In this document: piece by piece, positions 1 through 11,500 of the stretch
How the letters are laid out: each line of letters begins with the position of its first letter
Numbering within the stretch: position 1 is the stretch's first letter
Assembly (NCBI GenBank): GCA_029531795.1
Contig: JAPEIS010000007.1
Location: 186,001-250,000 of the forward strand
DNA: 64,000 nt
Reading direction: 5' to 3'
Origin: Sclerotinia nivalis
Taxonomy: Eukaryota; Ascomycota; Leotiomycetes; Helotiales; Sclerotiniaceae
Translations under genes and position numbers: made by a program
The notes under the pieces: model-generated
Told to the model about the DNA's origin: nothing
Databases searched by the model: none
The model's input: the letters and a program-made list of their open reading frames with translations, nothing else

Positions 1-513
1 GATCACCAATCCCGGGTTATACAACTCCGTGGTCCGCGATCTTTTGGATTCTCGGCTCAAGATCTGTTAAATTTCTTCGGCAAGGACATGAAGCTCCATA
101 TCATCTCTCGAAGAGAGTGGGATCACAAGACTGATCAAAAAGTCGTCGAACTGGCGTTTTGCGGTATCAGAGCCCAATCAAGAATGGCATTTCGGTGCTT
201 TAAGCAGAAGGTCGCCGCACAAGGACTTGGAGATCATTTTGATATCCGCTTTGCGCCTGATCTATGTGATCCGAACGCGGATCAAGGCAAAGATATGTTC
301 ATGTCGCGGCCACGTACTCCTCGTATTCCACAAGCCATCACACCACCACCACAACGCACTCTAGAGAGCATCCGAGCCTCAAATTGGCGTAGCGGCCAGA
401 GGCCGACCTCCAACTATATTGTCAATGGCGGTCGAAGCACTTCTAATCGAGTCGGACCAAAATATGAGAAAGGTGCTGGTCCGGACGCGAAAAGCTGGAG
501 ACGTGCAGAGTGA
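1..513 (+). CDS. Family R protein (tandem RRM-like), 3' fragment, 5' end outside window
   Basis: The reading frame is open from base 1, so the gene begins upstream of the window. The visible 170 residues match the second half of the C-terminal module of the gene at 2456–3988: SRVIQLRGP aligns with its SRVVRIKGP, VVELAFCGIRAQS with its IVELAFSSIRSQS, and FDIRFAPDLCDP with the closing strand and DPC motif. The RRM2-like strands and helix are therefore present. A tail of about 70 residues rich in Pro, Arg and Ser follows and ends in TGA; the neighbouring paralogue has almost no such tail. An ATG at 88 lies inside the conserved domain and is not the true start. Function is unknown; RNA binding is an inference from the fold-like pattern. 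Confidence 0.75.
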   Translation, partial: DHQSRVIQLRGPRSFGFSAQDLLNFFGKDMKLHIISRREWDHKTDQKVVELAFCGIRAQSRMAFRCFKQKVAAQGLGDHFDIRFAPDLCDPNADQGKDMFMSRPRTPRIPQAITPPPQRTLESIRASNWRSGQRPTSNYIVNGGRSTSNRVGPKYEKGAGPDAKSWRRAE

Positions 514-2455
514 GACGGTTAGGGCGAGATAGAATGGACTCCTATGTAAGGATGCTCGTATGTGGATTTTAGGGTAGGCATATATTTCTTTTTGATAAAA
601 TGCGCAGTGCATTGGGGTTTCGGAGGATGGGGTGCTCCTCTTTGGCCGTTTCCCCATCCTCTGTTGACAGCCGAGAAACTCCACCAATTGGTTCTTACAA
701 TTGAAGCTTCTTCGAAAGAGCAAACTCCACCAATTGGTTCTTACAATTGAAGCTTCTTCGAAAGAGCAAACACCACAAAAGTACAGCGGTGAAGCATCTG
801 GCACCAACTGTGAGCTCACACCACCACTTCCTCCAAAAAAGGCAACCACTCCGCTCAATTCTCCGGTAGAAGACTATATCGTCTCCAGCTCTTTTCTGGG
901 GCAGTGATGGTGCTTCTGCTTTTCTCTTTGCTTAATTTCCAGCTCCATAGTGTTGATAGCGAGCTTGGCATAACATACCCAAGCATGCGATGTGATGCAG
1001 GTGCTGGCGCAGGTGCTGGCGCTGGCGCTGATTTTAGTGCATATGAAGAAAAGTCCTGTGCATCTTCCAGGACAAAAGTTTATCGATTAATACTATCATG
1101 GAATTCCTATATGCAAAATCGGGGCCAATGTGATATAACGATTGAATCTTGCTGATGTATTTTCGAGGAAAGCTTTGTACAACTAAAGTCATAGCTGAGC
1201 CAAAAACCTGGGAAAATTGCTTTTACTGGGATATTGAAGTACCTTCAAAGGATTCGCAAAAGCTTTATTCTTGAGAAAACAAGAGCCCTTATTCCCCTAG
1301 AACGTGTATCTACCAAAAAGACCCAGTTTGAATGGGCGATTAATGATCGGAACTAAATAGTACGTGGGAATACTCGAAGATTTCATAACTATTATGTATC
1401 AACCAAGTAACATCTCGAGGATCTATCAACTTCTGCACAAATCTCCGAACTGGAACAAGTAGTAATGATACGTTCGTAGACAACCAATTCGGTATATCAT
1501 TGCAGCAGTTCCTTAGTCCATAACCCTTCAATAAAGACGGCCATGGAATACAGGATCGAGTTGTTCCTCGAGTGGTCCCGCAAAGGAATTGACGAGTAAG
1601 AAGCTTGCAATTATTCCTCTTAGGAACGAGTTGAGTCCAGCATAATCCATCGCGGACTCTTGCTCTCTCGTTGCAGCTTACTCATCAAAAGAAATTTCTG
1701 TGTCGTCTCCAAAAATGTATATAATGAAGCTCGAAGCATGGAATGTTTCTTCCCAAAGAGCTCCGGTTTGACCTTGAAAAACAGAGTATGTTCTCTTTCT
1801 AGGGGGTCATTCAACAAGATTCGAAACCTTAGAACTCCTTATTCATAAGTCTTAAATACACACCTCCAGGCCCTGATAAGCTCCAAATAATTACAGATGT
1901 CACTTGTGAAGTCTATTATTGCACAAGACAAAGGTCCAGCATAATGACTCTCCAACATCCAGCCTCAGAACAAACAAAATCCATCACAAGGCTACATCCA
2001 CAAAGAATTCTTTCTTTTCATAATTCTGCCACTATCCACCAGTGCCGGGTGCCACCTGGGTATATCCCGCCTGATCGTTCCTGTTTCCTCACAAATCAGG
2101 ACAATGGTGAGTGGCACAGAAATATGGTTTCTTGAGGAGAACATTTGTTTCTCCTCTTTTGTTTTGATGCAGCAGCTGCTGCCTAATTCGAGATCCGCCT
2201 AGCCAATCAATCAGGTTGCTTCTTCTTCCGGATGGGTACCTGCATATTGATCTTGGATGCTTGCTTACATCCCAGTTCGAATTTAAATCTCAAACTTGAA
2301 ATCTCCAAATCTTCATAACTTCAACGCTTCCAGAGATACTCATCATCCCTTGCGGAGTTTTCTTGACGATAGCATCAAATAAACGCTCGTCGATTTTCGA
2401 TTTCCCTTCATTACTCTAAATTATTTCACCGATTCATAACTCTTCAAAGTCCGAA
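514..2455. other. Intergenic spacer between two family R genes
   Basis: I see no convincing gene. The spacer holds a 46-bp direct duplication (676–767), a short GGTGCTGGCGCA-type triplet-rich stretch near 1000–1030, and AT-rich sequence. The last few hundred bases before 2456 are pyrimidine-rich and presumably carry the promoter of the downstream gene. Confidence 0.5.
676..767. repeat. 46-bp tandem duplication
   Basis: Two perfect head-to-tail copies (676–721 and 722–767) of a unit that begins AAACTCCACCAATTGG and ends TTCTTCGAAAGAGC. They lie about 160 bp after the stop codon of the first family R gene, probably in its 3' untranslated or downstream region. Confidence 0.85.
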
Positions 2456-3988
2456 ATGGTTCATCAACCAAGTTCTTGGGAGCTTTCTCTTGATCGTGCA
2501 AAACAACAATTCCGTGATCATCAACAGCAGGCCTACGTAGAAAATACGAGCAGCAGCAGTTCCGGAAAGCTATCAGACTCGACGCAAAACAGCTCTGGAG
2601 TCATGGCCACAGCTTGGTCTGACTACAAGAGGCATGATTGCTGTAGGTATTGTGTCCAAGTTGATACTCTGCATAACTGACTTTGAGCAGGTATCAACGA
2701 GATCTCCTTCAACTCATGGCTCGAGTCTGTTACTGGGGTCGTTGGAATCAAAAGAAACACCTGTCGGGAACATAAATTGAGAGTTGCATCAAATCAGGGT
2801 ATGCAAAGAGTAGACCAAGCACAAGATGCAGCAAATCTGTCGTCCATGCTCAGTGCCACGGCCGATACTAGGGATGCCGCTGCAACTTATCGTGATGGCG
2901 TTAATGCTGGGCTTCAAAATATTACGGCTTGGCACCTCGGAATCAATATTGAGGTGTCGAATTACCAAGGGCTTCTTGCGTCGGCAAAAACCCATACCCG
3001 AACCTTTTCGACATCTTCAAGCCCAAGTTTATCATCCTCGTTTGCATCAACTGCATTCACGGAAATTACCACGCCGACGCTCGATCATAACCACTTTGAT
3101 ACCCCCAGCTGGGATGAAGCTATCTCTCCCACTCAACCTACAAACATGCCAAACCATTCCCGCGAAGAGGAACGGCCCGCAATGGCGTCACGAGACAGTT
3201 CGCCATTGAACGGATATCGGGAAGACGAAGAAGTAAACAACATTACACCTGAGTTTGTGCCATCTGCGATCCTTAAAGGTGGTCGCCGTCTGCCCACTTC
3301 TGACATGATTCGTAAAGCTGCGAAGGTCGGTATTAGTTTTAATCCCAAGTACAAAGGCGAGCTCACTAACTTCAACCTTCGCAATGCGATGTGTCTCGAC
3401 CACGAGAATTGTTCCGTGAGAATTCACAAGATCCCTCCGGAAGCTAGTCATTGCGAGATCTTCGCTTTGATCACCCATGGCAAGGTATTCTCATTCAACT
3501 ACATTCGTCCAGTCGAAAATCTTTTCACTCACGCTGCTGCCGATCTTGTCTTCCTTACGAGAGAGGCGGCAGAAAAGTTCCTCCATGACGCCAAGTTCGG
3601 CCATGGCCTTTATATCCGCGGCCAGAGAATCATGGTGATGTGGAACAGGATCAAGGTATTGCCTGCGGAAGGTCGATATGAGAAAATGTCAAGAGTTGTT
3701 AGAATCAAAGGTCCGGCCGACAATATTTCAGTGAAAATCCTCGAAGAATTCTTCCGAAGTAAATTTGAATTCGATCTTATCACAGGCAAGGAATGGTATC
3801 AGTGGGATGGTAGCAAGATTGTCGAATTGGCATTCTCGTCCATTCGTAGTCAAAGTGAGTCGGCTGTGAAAAGCTTCAACCTATACATCAATCAGAACAT
3901 GCCGACTGCTGGGTATCGTATCTGGTATGCTCTTGATCCATGCTCCAAACCCGGTCATAGAGGCAAATTCCGATTATCCGATATCTAA
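2456..3988 (+). CDS. Family R protein (tandem RRM-like), complete
   Basis: The model joins 2456–2642 and 2691–3988 (494 residues). The 48-bp intron has a GTAGGT donor and a GAGCAG acceptor and keeps phase (phase 1). Residues 1 to about 290 are Ser/Gln/Thr-rich and probably disordered. RRM1-like sequence spans about 299–381, with RNP2-like SVRIHKIP and the AADLVFLTREAAEKF strand/helix. RRM2-like sequence spans about 396–486, with VVRIKGP, IVELAFSSIRSQSE and IWYALDPC. It is the closest visible relative of the fragment at 1–513 and lies on the same strand, so the two look like a tandem pair. Aromatic RNP1 residues are missing from the first domain. RNA or nucleic-acid binding is inferred only from the fold pattern; no pathway is assigned. 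Confidence 0.8.
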
Positions 3989-5171
3989 GGATATTTCTAT
4001 CAGTTGCTAGCCATCCAATGAAAGAAGACATGATAACCTTGGTGGATTTGGACTGGTTCAGAACGGTTGTGATCCCATTCCTAATAGAACATGTTGATCA
4101 GAGCATATGCTACGAAAGAATCTTTTATAATGCCGAACATTCTGGATTCCTTGTGTTCAAAGTATTGGGCTGTACTGAATGCCAATCGGAGAAACGAAGT
4201 TTGGGTTTGTTTGCGTTCTGCCGACCAGGCGCTCTTCGCGACATCACCCAACCCATCGGCCGTGGAAACAAACCTCGCAAGAACAAGCGAGCTTTCCTTC
4301 ATGGTGGTTGTCTGAGCTCCTCTCTTTTCAAAACCTCCACGGCGAATGAGGCGTGAACATACGAATTGATTTCCATTCGTCTTATTCAGAAGATTTAGAC
4401 CGGGAATCCCTGTGGTTTGATTTTATCGTTGCGGCGGTCCTTCTGTGGCGTTTTTCTCAAGCTTTTTTTTTTTTTTTTTTTTTTTTGGCGTGGTGTGTAA
4501 TGGGTTATGTCGGTTCAGGAAGATGGCTATCAAAATCGCAGGTCTGCAACAGCGTTCAACGTAGGCATAATGATGGGGCCAGCAACTATGGATTGAGGTA
4601 GGATAAGGTCGTCGAGTGAGCGCGAAAAATTGTCTGAAGGATATGATAGATCAAACAAATCTACATGTACGAATTATGGGTCCCGTGATAAAACCATCTA
4701 TTTCTCCAATGTTGACTGATACTTTGAGGTTTGCTTTCGCCCGTGAGCTCAATTGACTGAATTCAACATCCATAGCAGGTATTTCCATTCACAGGTTTTA
4801 GACTCTCGTCACATCGACATTAAAGACAGCAACCGAATCAACTCCCCGCTTTGGGCAGCCACATCACGAACACATGCCAGATACTATGCACCGCACTAAC
4901 GGGCTTATTAGGAAGCTCTTTTCATTCTACCATCTATCTATTCTAACAAAATAAACTAGCAAGTGCTCATTTGCAAGTTTCGTGAGAAGTCTGCCTAAGT
5001 CAAATATTACATAAGTGTAAAATGAGGAAAACAGCAAGTTATATAAATCATAATATTTGGATCACCAAAGCGAACTGAAATTTTCCAGCAAGCACGACAG
5101 ATTTCAGAATTTAGTACAGTGCTCACACACGACTTCCTTGCGCGATAGCTACCCATGCCTCTTCAAAACCT
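3989..5171. other. Intergenic spacer
   Basis: It contains a 24-base T run (4463–4486) and the 3' ends of the flanking convergent genes. The longest reading frame (4018–4356, 112 residues) has no recognisable motif and I do not call it. I see nothing else. Confidence 0.5.
4463..4486. repeat. Poly-T tract (24 T)
   Basis: An uninterrupted run of 24 T on the + strand. It could be the poly-A remnant of a retroposed sequence or simply a mononucleotide repeat; no flanking duplication was noticed. Confidence 0.85.
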
Positions 5172-6668
5172 TCATACATGTGGCGGTACAACCTTTGGCG
5201 GGTTTGGATAATAGAAAGCTGCCACAGCGACATTGATGTACACGAGTACACAAAGAGCACCTTCTAAGTAGTTGGACCTGCAATCTTTCAAGAAGTTTCC
5301 TACCACCAAAATGGACAGAATCAAAACGACGATAATGAAGAGGTCGAAATTCAAATCCATTGGGATGTCAACAATCCAACCAATAATGACAACCAAAGGG
5401 GCATTGAAGAGAGCCGTTTGAATGGTAGCGCCTAAGACATGTGAGAGGGCCAGGTTCATTGAATTATCGTGAGCTTCATCAATGGCCGTTAAATGCTCGG
5501 CAAACTTCTCCACAAGCGGGACCAATATTAGACCGACGAAGCTATCGGAAATGCCATCTTCATCAACGATGAACTCAATGCTTTCCACAAGTCTGATGGC
5601 AGTAAATGTAACCATGCTAATCGCAACTACCAAAGCCACCACGCATTCGGTGAATGTCAACTTTTCCTTTGTAAGATCCTCTTCATAGTCCTCTTGTTTA
5701 CGTTCATCGGCTTCAAAGATCGCGTCGTATATAGATTGGTGGGAGCGCATTTGAAAGTATACGTATAGAGCATACGACATGATAAGCAGGATAGAGGTCA
5801 TTCGTGAAATATGGAGGACAGAATCTGCAAGTACGACAGGATCATACTCGGGCTGGGCGCTCTTAACGGCCATGTTGAACGCGGCAGGTACAATGAGACC
5901 GAGTCCGCTGATTGATGGGTTAAAAAATGGATTGGATGGGATATGGGATAACACATACGCCTGCAGGAGTAGATCACTTCCGACTTCACTGATTTCTTCA
6001 TCAAACTCTTGTTCATCGTGTGTCAATCCTCCTACGAAGAAGCACATTCCTAAACACAACAATTGAGTGGCCAAAATGGAGCCCATGATCGCGGCTTGCA
6101 TGACCTGGAATTGATGTCTGCTAAGAAGTACCATGAACATCACAATCTCGACGACAGATCCCAGTGTGGTTTCGAGCAGAATGCCAAATACTTTGTCCAA
6201 TTTGCGAGACAGTTCTTGGCCAGCGAAACCGATCAGGTTTGCAGAAGGAATCATGGATAGATAGTTGAGAATGAATATGACTGTATGCCATTCTTCCCGA
6301 GCATATGTGACGACGATGGCAACAGGAACAATGGGCCAGAGAAAATTTACCGCTTGTGAGGCACCACTCGAAGATTTCCAGCAAATTTGGATGCATTTGA
6401 TCGGACTCAATCCTTTTCTGCCACTCTCACCTTCTGGAGCAATACCGGTTGTGACCCTGAAGCCTAGGTGGTTGACCTCGAAAGCGGGAATAAGTCGATC
6501 TTCCTCAGTACTGTCTGGAGAACCATTGTCTTGACGAGGTCTATTCCTAGCAAGAATTGCTTCATCAGGCAAGTTTGAAAAAGACACTTGAATTGAATGC
6601 TTCAACGGGGGTCTCAGACCACCGGAATTTCTGGAGCTATTTGGCGTGAGTGCGCTTGAGGATGGCAT
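5172..6668 (-). CDS. Divergent CAX-type cation/proton exchanger
   Basis: A single exon of 498 residues, starting at the ATG complementary to 6666–6668 (MPSSSALT). The upstream open frame lacks an ATG. A cytosolic N-terminus of about 105 residues is followed by ten or eleven hydrophobic segments in two halves, separated by an acidic loop (DEQEFDEEISEVGSD, about 218–232) and a second charged loop (about 315–335). This is the layout of the Ca2+/cation antiporter superfamily, which exports Ca2+ to vacuole or Golgi against protons. The two alpha-repeat signatures are present but altered: LGSVVEIVMF (169–178) where GNxxE is usual, and VEKFAEHLTA (386–395) where GNxxEH is usual. The second repeat continues with SHVLGATIQTALFNAPLVV, clearly CAX-like. 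Substrate may therefore differ from that of yeast Vcx1. Confidence 0.8.
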   Translation of the reverse strand: MPSSSALTPNSSRNSGGLRPPLKHSIQVSFSNLPDEAILARNRPRQDNGSPDSTEEDRLIPAFEVNHLGFRVTTGIAPEGESGRKGLSPIKCIQICWKSSSGASQAVNFLWPIVPVAIVVTYAREEWHTVIFILNYLSMIPSANLIGFAGQELSRKLDKVFGILLETTLGSVVEIVMFMVLLSRHQFQVMQAAIMGSILATQLLCLGMCFFVGGLTHDEQEFDEEISEVGSDLLLQAYVLSHIPSNPFFNPSISGLGLIVPAAFNMAVKSAQPEYDPVVLADSVLHISRMTSILLIMSYALYVYFQMRSHQSIYDAIFEADERKQEDYEEDLTKEKLTFTECVVALVVAISMVTFTAIRLVESIEFIVDEDGISDSFVGLILVPLVEKFAEHLTAIDEAHDNSMNLALSHVLGATIQTALFNAPLVVIIGWIVDIPMDLNFDLFIIVVLILSILVVGNFLKDCRSNYLEGALCVLVYINVAVAAFYYPNPPKVVPPHV

Positions 6669-7525
6669 TGCTGGAATTGAGTTGTGGTTTGAGCTGCAGT
6701 TTGAGCTGTTGTTTTTTAAGGGAAGAAATTGAAGAGAGTATAACAACCAACATGGTGGCAATAACTATATGGGAAAGACTCATATCGTTCCTGCCATCCA
6801 CGAGCTGCAAATACCATTTCCACAGTGCTCAAAGGGCGAAAAATGACCATGGCGACTTCCACATGTGAATACCATGATTGATTTGAAGGTTAACATTGTG
6901 GAATGTACAATTGCTGTATAATTCTAGAATTTCACCTGATCATCATCATCATCATCTCAATCGATAGCTGTGACAATCAATTGGGTGATTGATGGAGATG
7001 TAGGTGCCCAACTTCAACAATAATGCATCAGAAAGGCCACGGAAAAACGTTCTGCCGTTCACATGGCATCAACATCGGATTTCCCCAAAAGAAGTTCAAT
7101 ATTGGTCAATCCGATAAATCAAAGCAGCGAAGCCAGACAATGGCGGGCCAATCACCCCTGCTTAAAGTACCAAGAAGTCGTAGCCTTCAGCCTCAGATGC
7201 CTTTTTGATCCTTTTGCACATGCGGAGAAACACTCATTGCACTCACCATTGGTTCAAGTATCATGCCATGCACGCCAAAGCCAGGATATGGTACGGATCA
7301 CATCTCTATGCTTTGGCTTTGGCAATTACATCAAGAATATAGCTGCTAACCCACCTGCATCAAATCAATATGAACTTTAACTTACTTATTGTTTCGACAG
7401 TCCATCCAGATTGCAGGTTTGACATCATTCATGTTTCCACTTTGACAATCACCGCATGAGAAACATTTAGAGCCCATTCGAGCTTCAACACGATATCAAC
7501 ATTCGCACAACTGCCCTCCCTCAAC
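6669..7525. other. Divergent intergenic region
   Basis: It separates the divergently transcribed exchanger and reductase and should carry both promoters. A short ATC/CAT microsatellite lies near 6938–6955. A 105-codon frame at 7063–7380 has no recognisable motif and is not called. Confidence 0.5.
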
Positions 7526-8599
7526 ATGTCTACTGCAATTCCCGATAAATCTATAGTCCTAATCACTGGTCTCAATGGCTACATTGCATCTCACATAGCT
7601 GAACAACTTTTGAAAGCCGGATATCGAGTGAGGGGTACCGTCAGAGATGCTTCCAAAGTTAAGAACTTGATCGGCCAGTGGGAGAAACAATATGGTAAGA
7701 ATAGAGTTGAGGTGGCAGTTGTGCCAAATATGTCTGCTGAAGGGGCATTTGATGAAGTTGTGAAGGATGTGCCTGGCATCGTACATGTAGCAACATCAAG
7801 CATGGCCTTTACACCAAATCCGAACGAGGTGAGGCTATACTCAATCCACTAACAATACATAACTAATGTTTGAGTCTTAATTCAGCAAATTCCAGAAGCA
7901 CTTGCCTGGGTAGACGCCCTTCTTAAGTCTGCAGCCTCGGAAGCGAGTGTAAAACGTTTTGTCGTCACATCCTCTTCCTTGGCCACAACCATGCCGAAGC
8001 CTAATAAGAAATTCTATGTCGATGAAAATACGTGGAACACAGAGGCTATTGAAGCAGCACATGCTCCACCTCCATATGAACCCTCAAGAGCTTGGGCTGT
8101 TTTGGGGGCTAGTAAAACTGAAGTCGAGCAAGCGGTGTGGAAGTTTGTAAAGGAAGAGAAACCAGGCTTTGTAGCCAATGCTGTTCTTCCAGATACATGT
8201 ATGGGCCTGATCTTGGATCCAACACAAGATGCATCTACTGGTGGCTGGGTTCGAAATCTTTACAAAGGGGACAATTCCGAGATGCTAAATCTACCTCCTC
8301 AGTATTTCGTGGATGTGCAGGATGTAGGACGTCTTCATGTTTCAGCATTGGTTGACGAGGACGTGAAGAACGAAAGATTACTTGCATCTGCCGAACCATT
8401 CAACAACAACACTTTACTGAGGATCTTCCGCAAAATTCGACCTGATGCCAAAATTATGGATGATTTCCACGATGACAACGTCAACGATTTATCAAAGGTC
8501 GCTAATCAAAGGGCTGCAGAGCTTTTGAGAAGAGATTTTAGACGTCCTGGCTTTACAAGCCTGGAGGAATCTTTAACAAACAACGTTCAAGGGCTCTAG
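7526..8599 (+). CDS. NAD(P)-dependent reductase, extended SDR (Gre2/dihydroflavonol reductase-like)
   Basis: The model joins 7526–7828 and 7886–8599 (338 residues). The 57-bp intron has GTGAGG and TTCAG borders with a CTAAT-like branch site and is phase 0. The N-terminus carries the Rossmann motif VLITGLNGYIASHIAEQL (residues 12–29) followed by GYRVRGTVRD, typical of Gre2/cinnamoyl-CoA-reductase-type enzymes that reduce aldehydes and ketones with NADPH. The strand ending VVTSSSLATT precedes the catalytic segment. There the family motif YxxxK reads LGASK: Lys178 is kept, but the expected Tyr at 174 is Leu (codon TTG). Length is normal for the family and the frame is intact. Either the enzyme has lost or changed its activity, or it uses another residue. 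No pathway context is visible; the neighbours are unrelated. Confidence 0.85.
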
Positions 8600-11500
8600 G
8601 TATATCGTTAATGAAAGGAGAAGTTGATTTGTATTAGCATGCGTGTTGTCAATTTATTTTCATCGTCACTAGTACCTGCTTGTTGTCTATCATCCATCTT
8701 TTTTTGGCTTCATGCGTAGCGGAATGTGTTCCAAAAACTCTCCTTAAGGAGCTCCAGAATTGAGAACAGTATCTTTACATCAAAATTCGTTGTTGTATTC
8801 CTCAAATAAGGATCTTGGTTTATAATCTGCACGTCTCTTTTGATTTTTTTAATGGAATGGGTAGTAAATAATCTTTACATGCGATTTTTCCCAAGTTTAG
8901 GCTTCCAGATCAATTTCTATTCACTCTTGCCTACCCAAATCGACCAATGCATCCATGGCATAATATCCTAGTGAATTGGTCTTCTCAAGTCTTCAAACCC
9001 AAGTAACGCCAAAACTTGACGGCAAATATTATCTTAAGTTTCGATGGTAAGACTCTTACTATAAAGCTAAGGAATCAAGTGGATTTTGTGTACAAGGAGC
9101 ACACCGCATCAAAATTCAATCATCTTTTAAAATTTGTTTTATATCCACCCCATTGTACCTTTTCTGGAGACTTTCCGCAGGTAGGCAAATAGAACAGTGG
9201 TATTATATCTGATGCAAAAATTGAAAATATATAGTGACAATAAGAACCGCGAAATTGACAGTGTAATGCCGCGTGATATTTGGAGAATATATCGCCCAAC
9301 TGTCTTCCCAATCTAGAAACGAAAATAAACAGGGTTTTGGAAGCTTCTCTTTTATGTTAGGGAATGGCAGCTAGCTGCACATGATACTAGTCCATTTCTC
9401 TAGTTTTCCTCGCTTGGAGAAGTGAAAATGATCGGGATGGAAGATTTATATACCCTTTCCTCCGGGGTATTCTACCTCGCTGCTAGTGAATAGTACTATG
9501 AGTTGGTATAGTAGATATTTACTTGGGATGATTAATGTTCGTGATATTGTGGGTGATGTCGGGATGATACGCTAGTGTGGGATTATAAAGTATAAAAGAA
9601 TGGATTGTATTTGGATTACTCGAGCATGAAAAAGTAAGCAGATGTAGGTGCGGTCTAAGGTTCTGATGAGTAGCAGTTTTACTCTATCGGTAGTAGTCTG
9701 ATGCATAAACAAACAAGTAGCTTTTAGCTTTTAGCTTTAAACCCACCAGTCTAGACGTGGAGCAGAAGGGGGAATGTTTTTACTCTATTTGATAACAAGA
9801 ATCCTGGAAAAATAACAGTGATAAATCATCTGTAAGAAAGACAAGCAAAACTAGCCTACATGAAAATAACAGTGGTAATCTAGATGAGTATAAGTTAGAT
9901 AGCGTGGCACTCATACTGCTTGCAGATACTGTATCTAGTTATTCAATCTCATGAAAAATTCACAGCCCAAAGCTGGACCATAAAACGGGCCGAAACCCGG
10001 TACATCGAGTGTGTGGGTGATAGGATAATAGTCGATGGAAGTTATACTTGTATAGAAGCTAGTGGGTTTATGCCCTGCTCGAGTTCTCCCCAAGTTCGGG
10101 GATTTTTCACTCAATACCTTATACTGGCCGGCCAGTTAAACTTCTTACTCGAAGAGAGTTATTTTGGAAGTATAAAAGGAGTGGTCTAGTGTAATCTACA
10201 CCAGGCAGTATAAAACAAAAGCATTCACCAGGCAAAAAGGAGATAATTGACAAGTTATCGCAGTTAGTTTAATTACGACGATGGTTTGGTGAACCCTTAT
10301 TCTCCTTTTCACAAAGCGAAGTTTGTTCTAGAAGTCAAGGTGAGTCCACCACTTGCATTAAAACGGACGTGACAGTACTCCATGTAATTATGCGTGGAAT
10401 AACAGCAATTGGATTTATTTTGCGAGCACCAGAGGTCATGTTTATAATCCTTAGTAACGAAGTCGAAAAAGAATTCAACTCTGTTTCCCAAGCAGCCTTG
10501 AATATATAAGATTGTACGATGCGTATGAAATTGATATTAGACTACCACGGACGCATGGCCATTGATAAAAAAAGGGGGGGAATAAAATAAATTCACTCAG
10601 ACTATACCGAGCTACTCTCAAGCCCTCTCCTTTAGAGAGTCCATGACATCAGGGAGATAGATAGATAGGTCTGATATTCCCGCGTGGCAGCCAGAGGAAA
10701 TGCGTATATAAGAACTATACCGTGCTTGAACTTCCTATCCCAAGATGTTCCTGATCCAGAAGTCTAGGAAAATTACTACAATGATTTCTTTGATTTGTGC
10801 AGGTCGAAAAAATTTATCTGGACTTTCAAATACTCTTATCAATGGTCTGGGTAAGAGAAGGGATTTGTTCTAAACGCTACAGGGACAGATGGAAATACGT
10901 TAGAATGATATATCAATAGTGAAAAATGATAGTGATCAGTGTTTTAGACAGCAAATAGAGTAGTGTGAAATGGACCGTGATGATGAGGCATATTTACAGT
11001 CTCCCACAGTACTTGGACTTGTATTTTCTCTCTTCAATATTTCACTAGCCCCATCCTATCGAGGTTTTTTTGAGTTGAGATATTGTTATACTCGCAAGAA
11101 TTCTGTTCAACTCACTCTTTTATACCCGAGAAGATGAAAAAAGGGGAAAAATAAATGAGTGTTGCAGCATTGACCAAAACCGGTATTTCACCAGATGAAA
11201 CTTCACAAGATCTCACAAATTTTGCACAAGCATTTAGTCACGGCGCAGAAAACTAACTGAGACGGGATAAAGGGTACGGAAGCCATCCTGTTTTCTTCTG
11301 CCAAATAATCTACATAAAATTGAGGGTCCTTTTCAATGCTGGTGCCTGCAATACCTAGTGCAGCTCTTACTTATCTATACCGGATGCCATAAGGAGAGTT
11401 GGAAAGTTATACCCATGTCTATGCAAGTCCGATCATAATGCTACTCACACAGCATTATCGGCGATGTAAAGGAATGAATGGTGGCCATTACCCCTTCGTA

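Noticed and set aside
904..1155. Frame encoding an Ala-Gly repeat (GAGAGAGA)
   Set aside because: It is produced by a short GGTGCTGGC repeat; it overlaps no conserved sequence and lacks start context.
7063..7380. 105-codon + strand frame upstream of the reductase
   Set aside because: It lies in the divergent promoter region, has no motif and has composition like the surrounding spacer.
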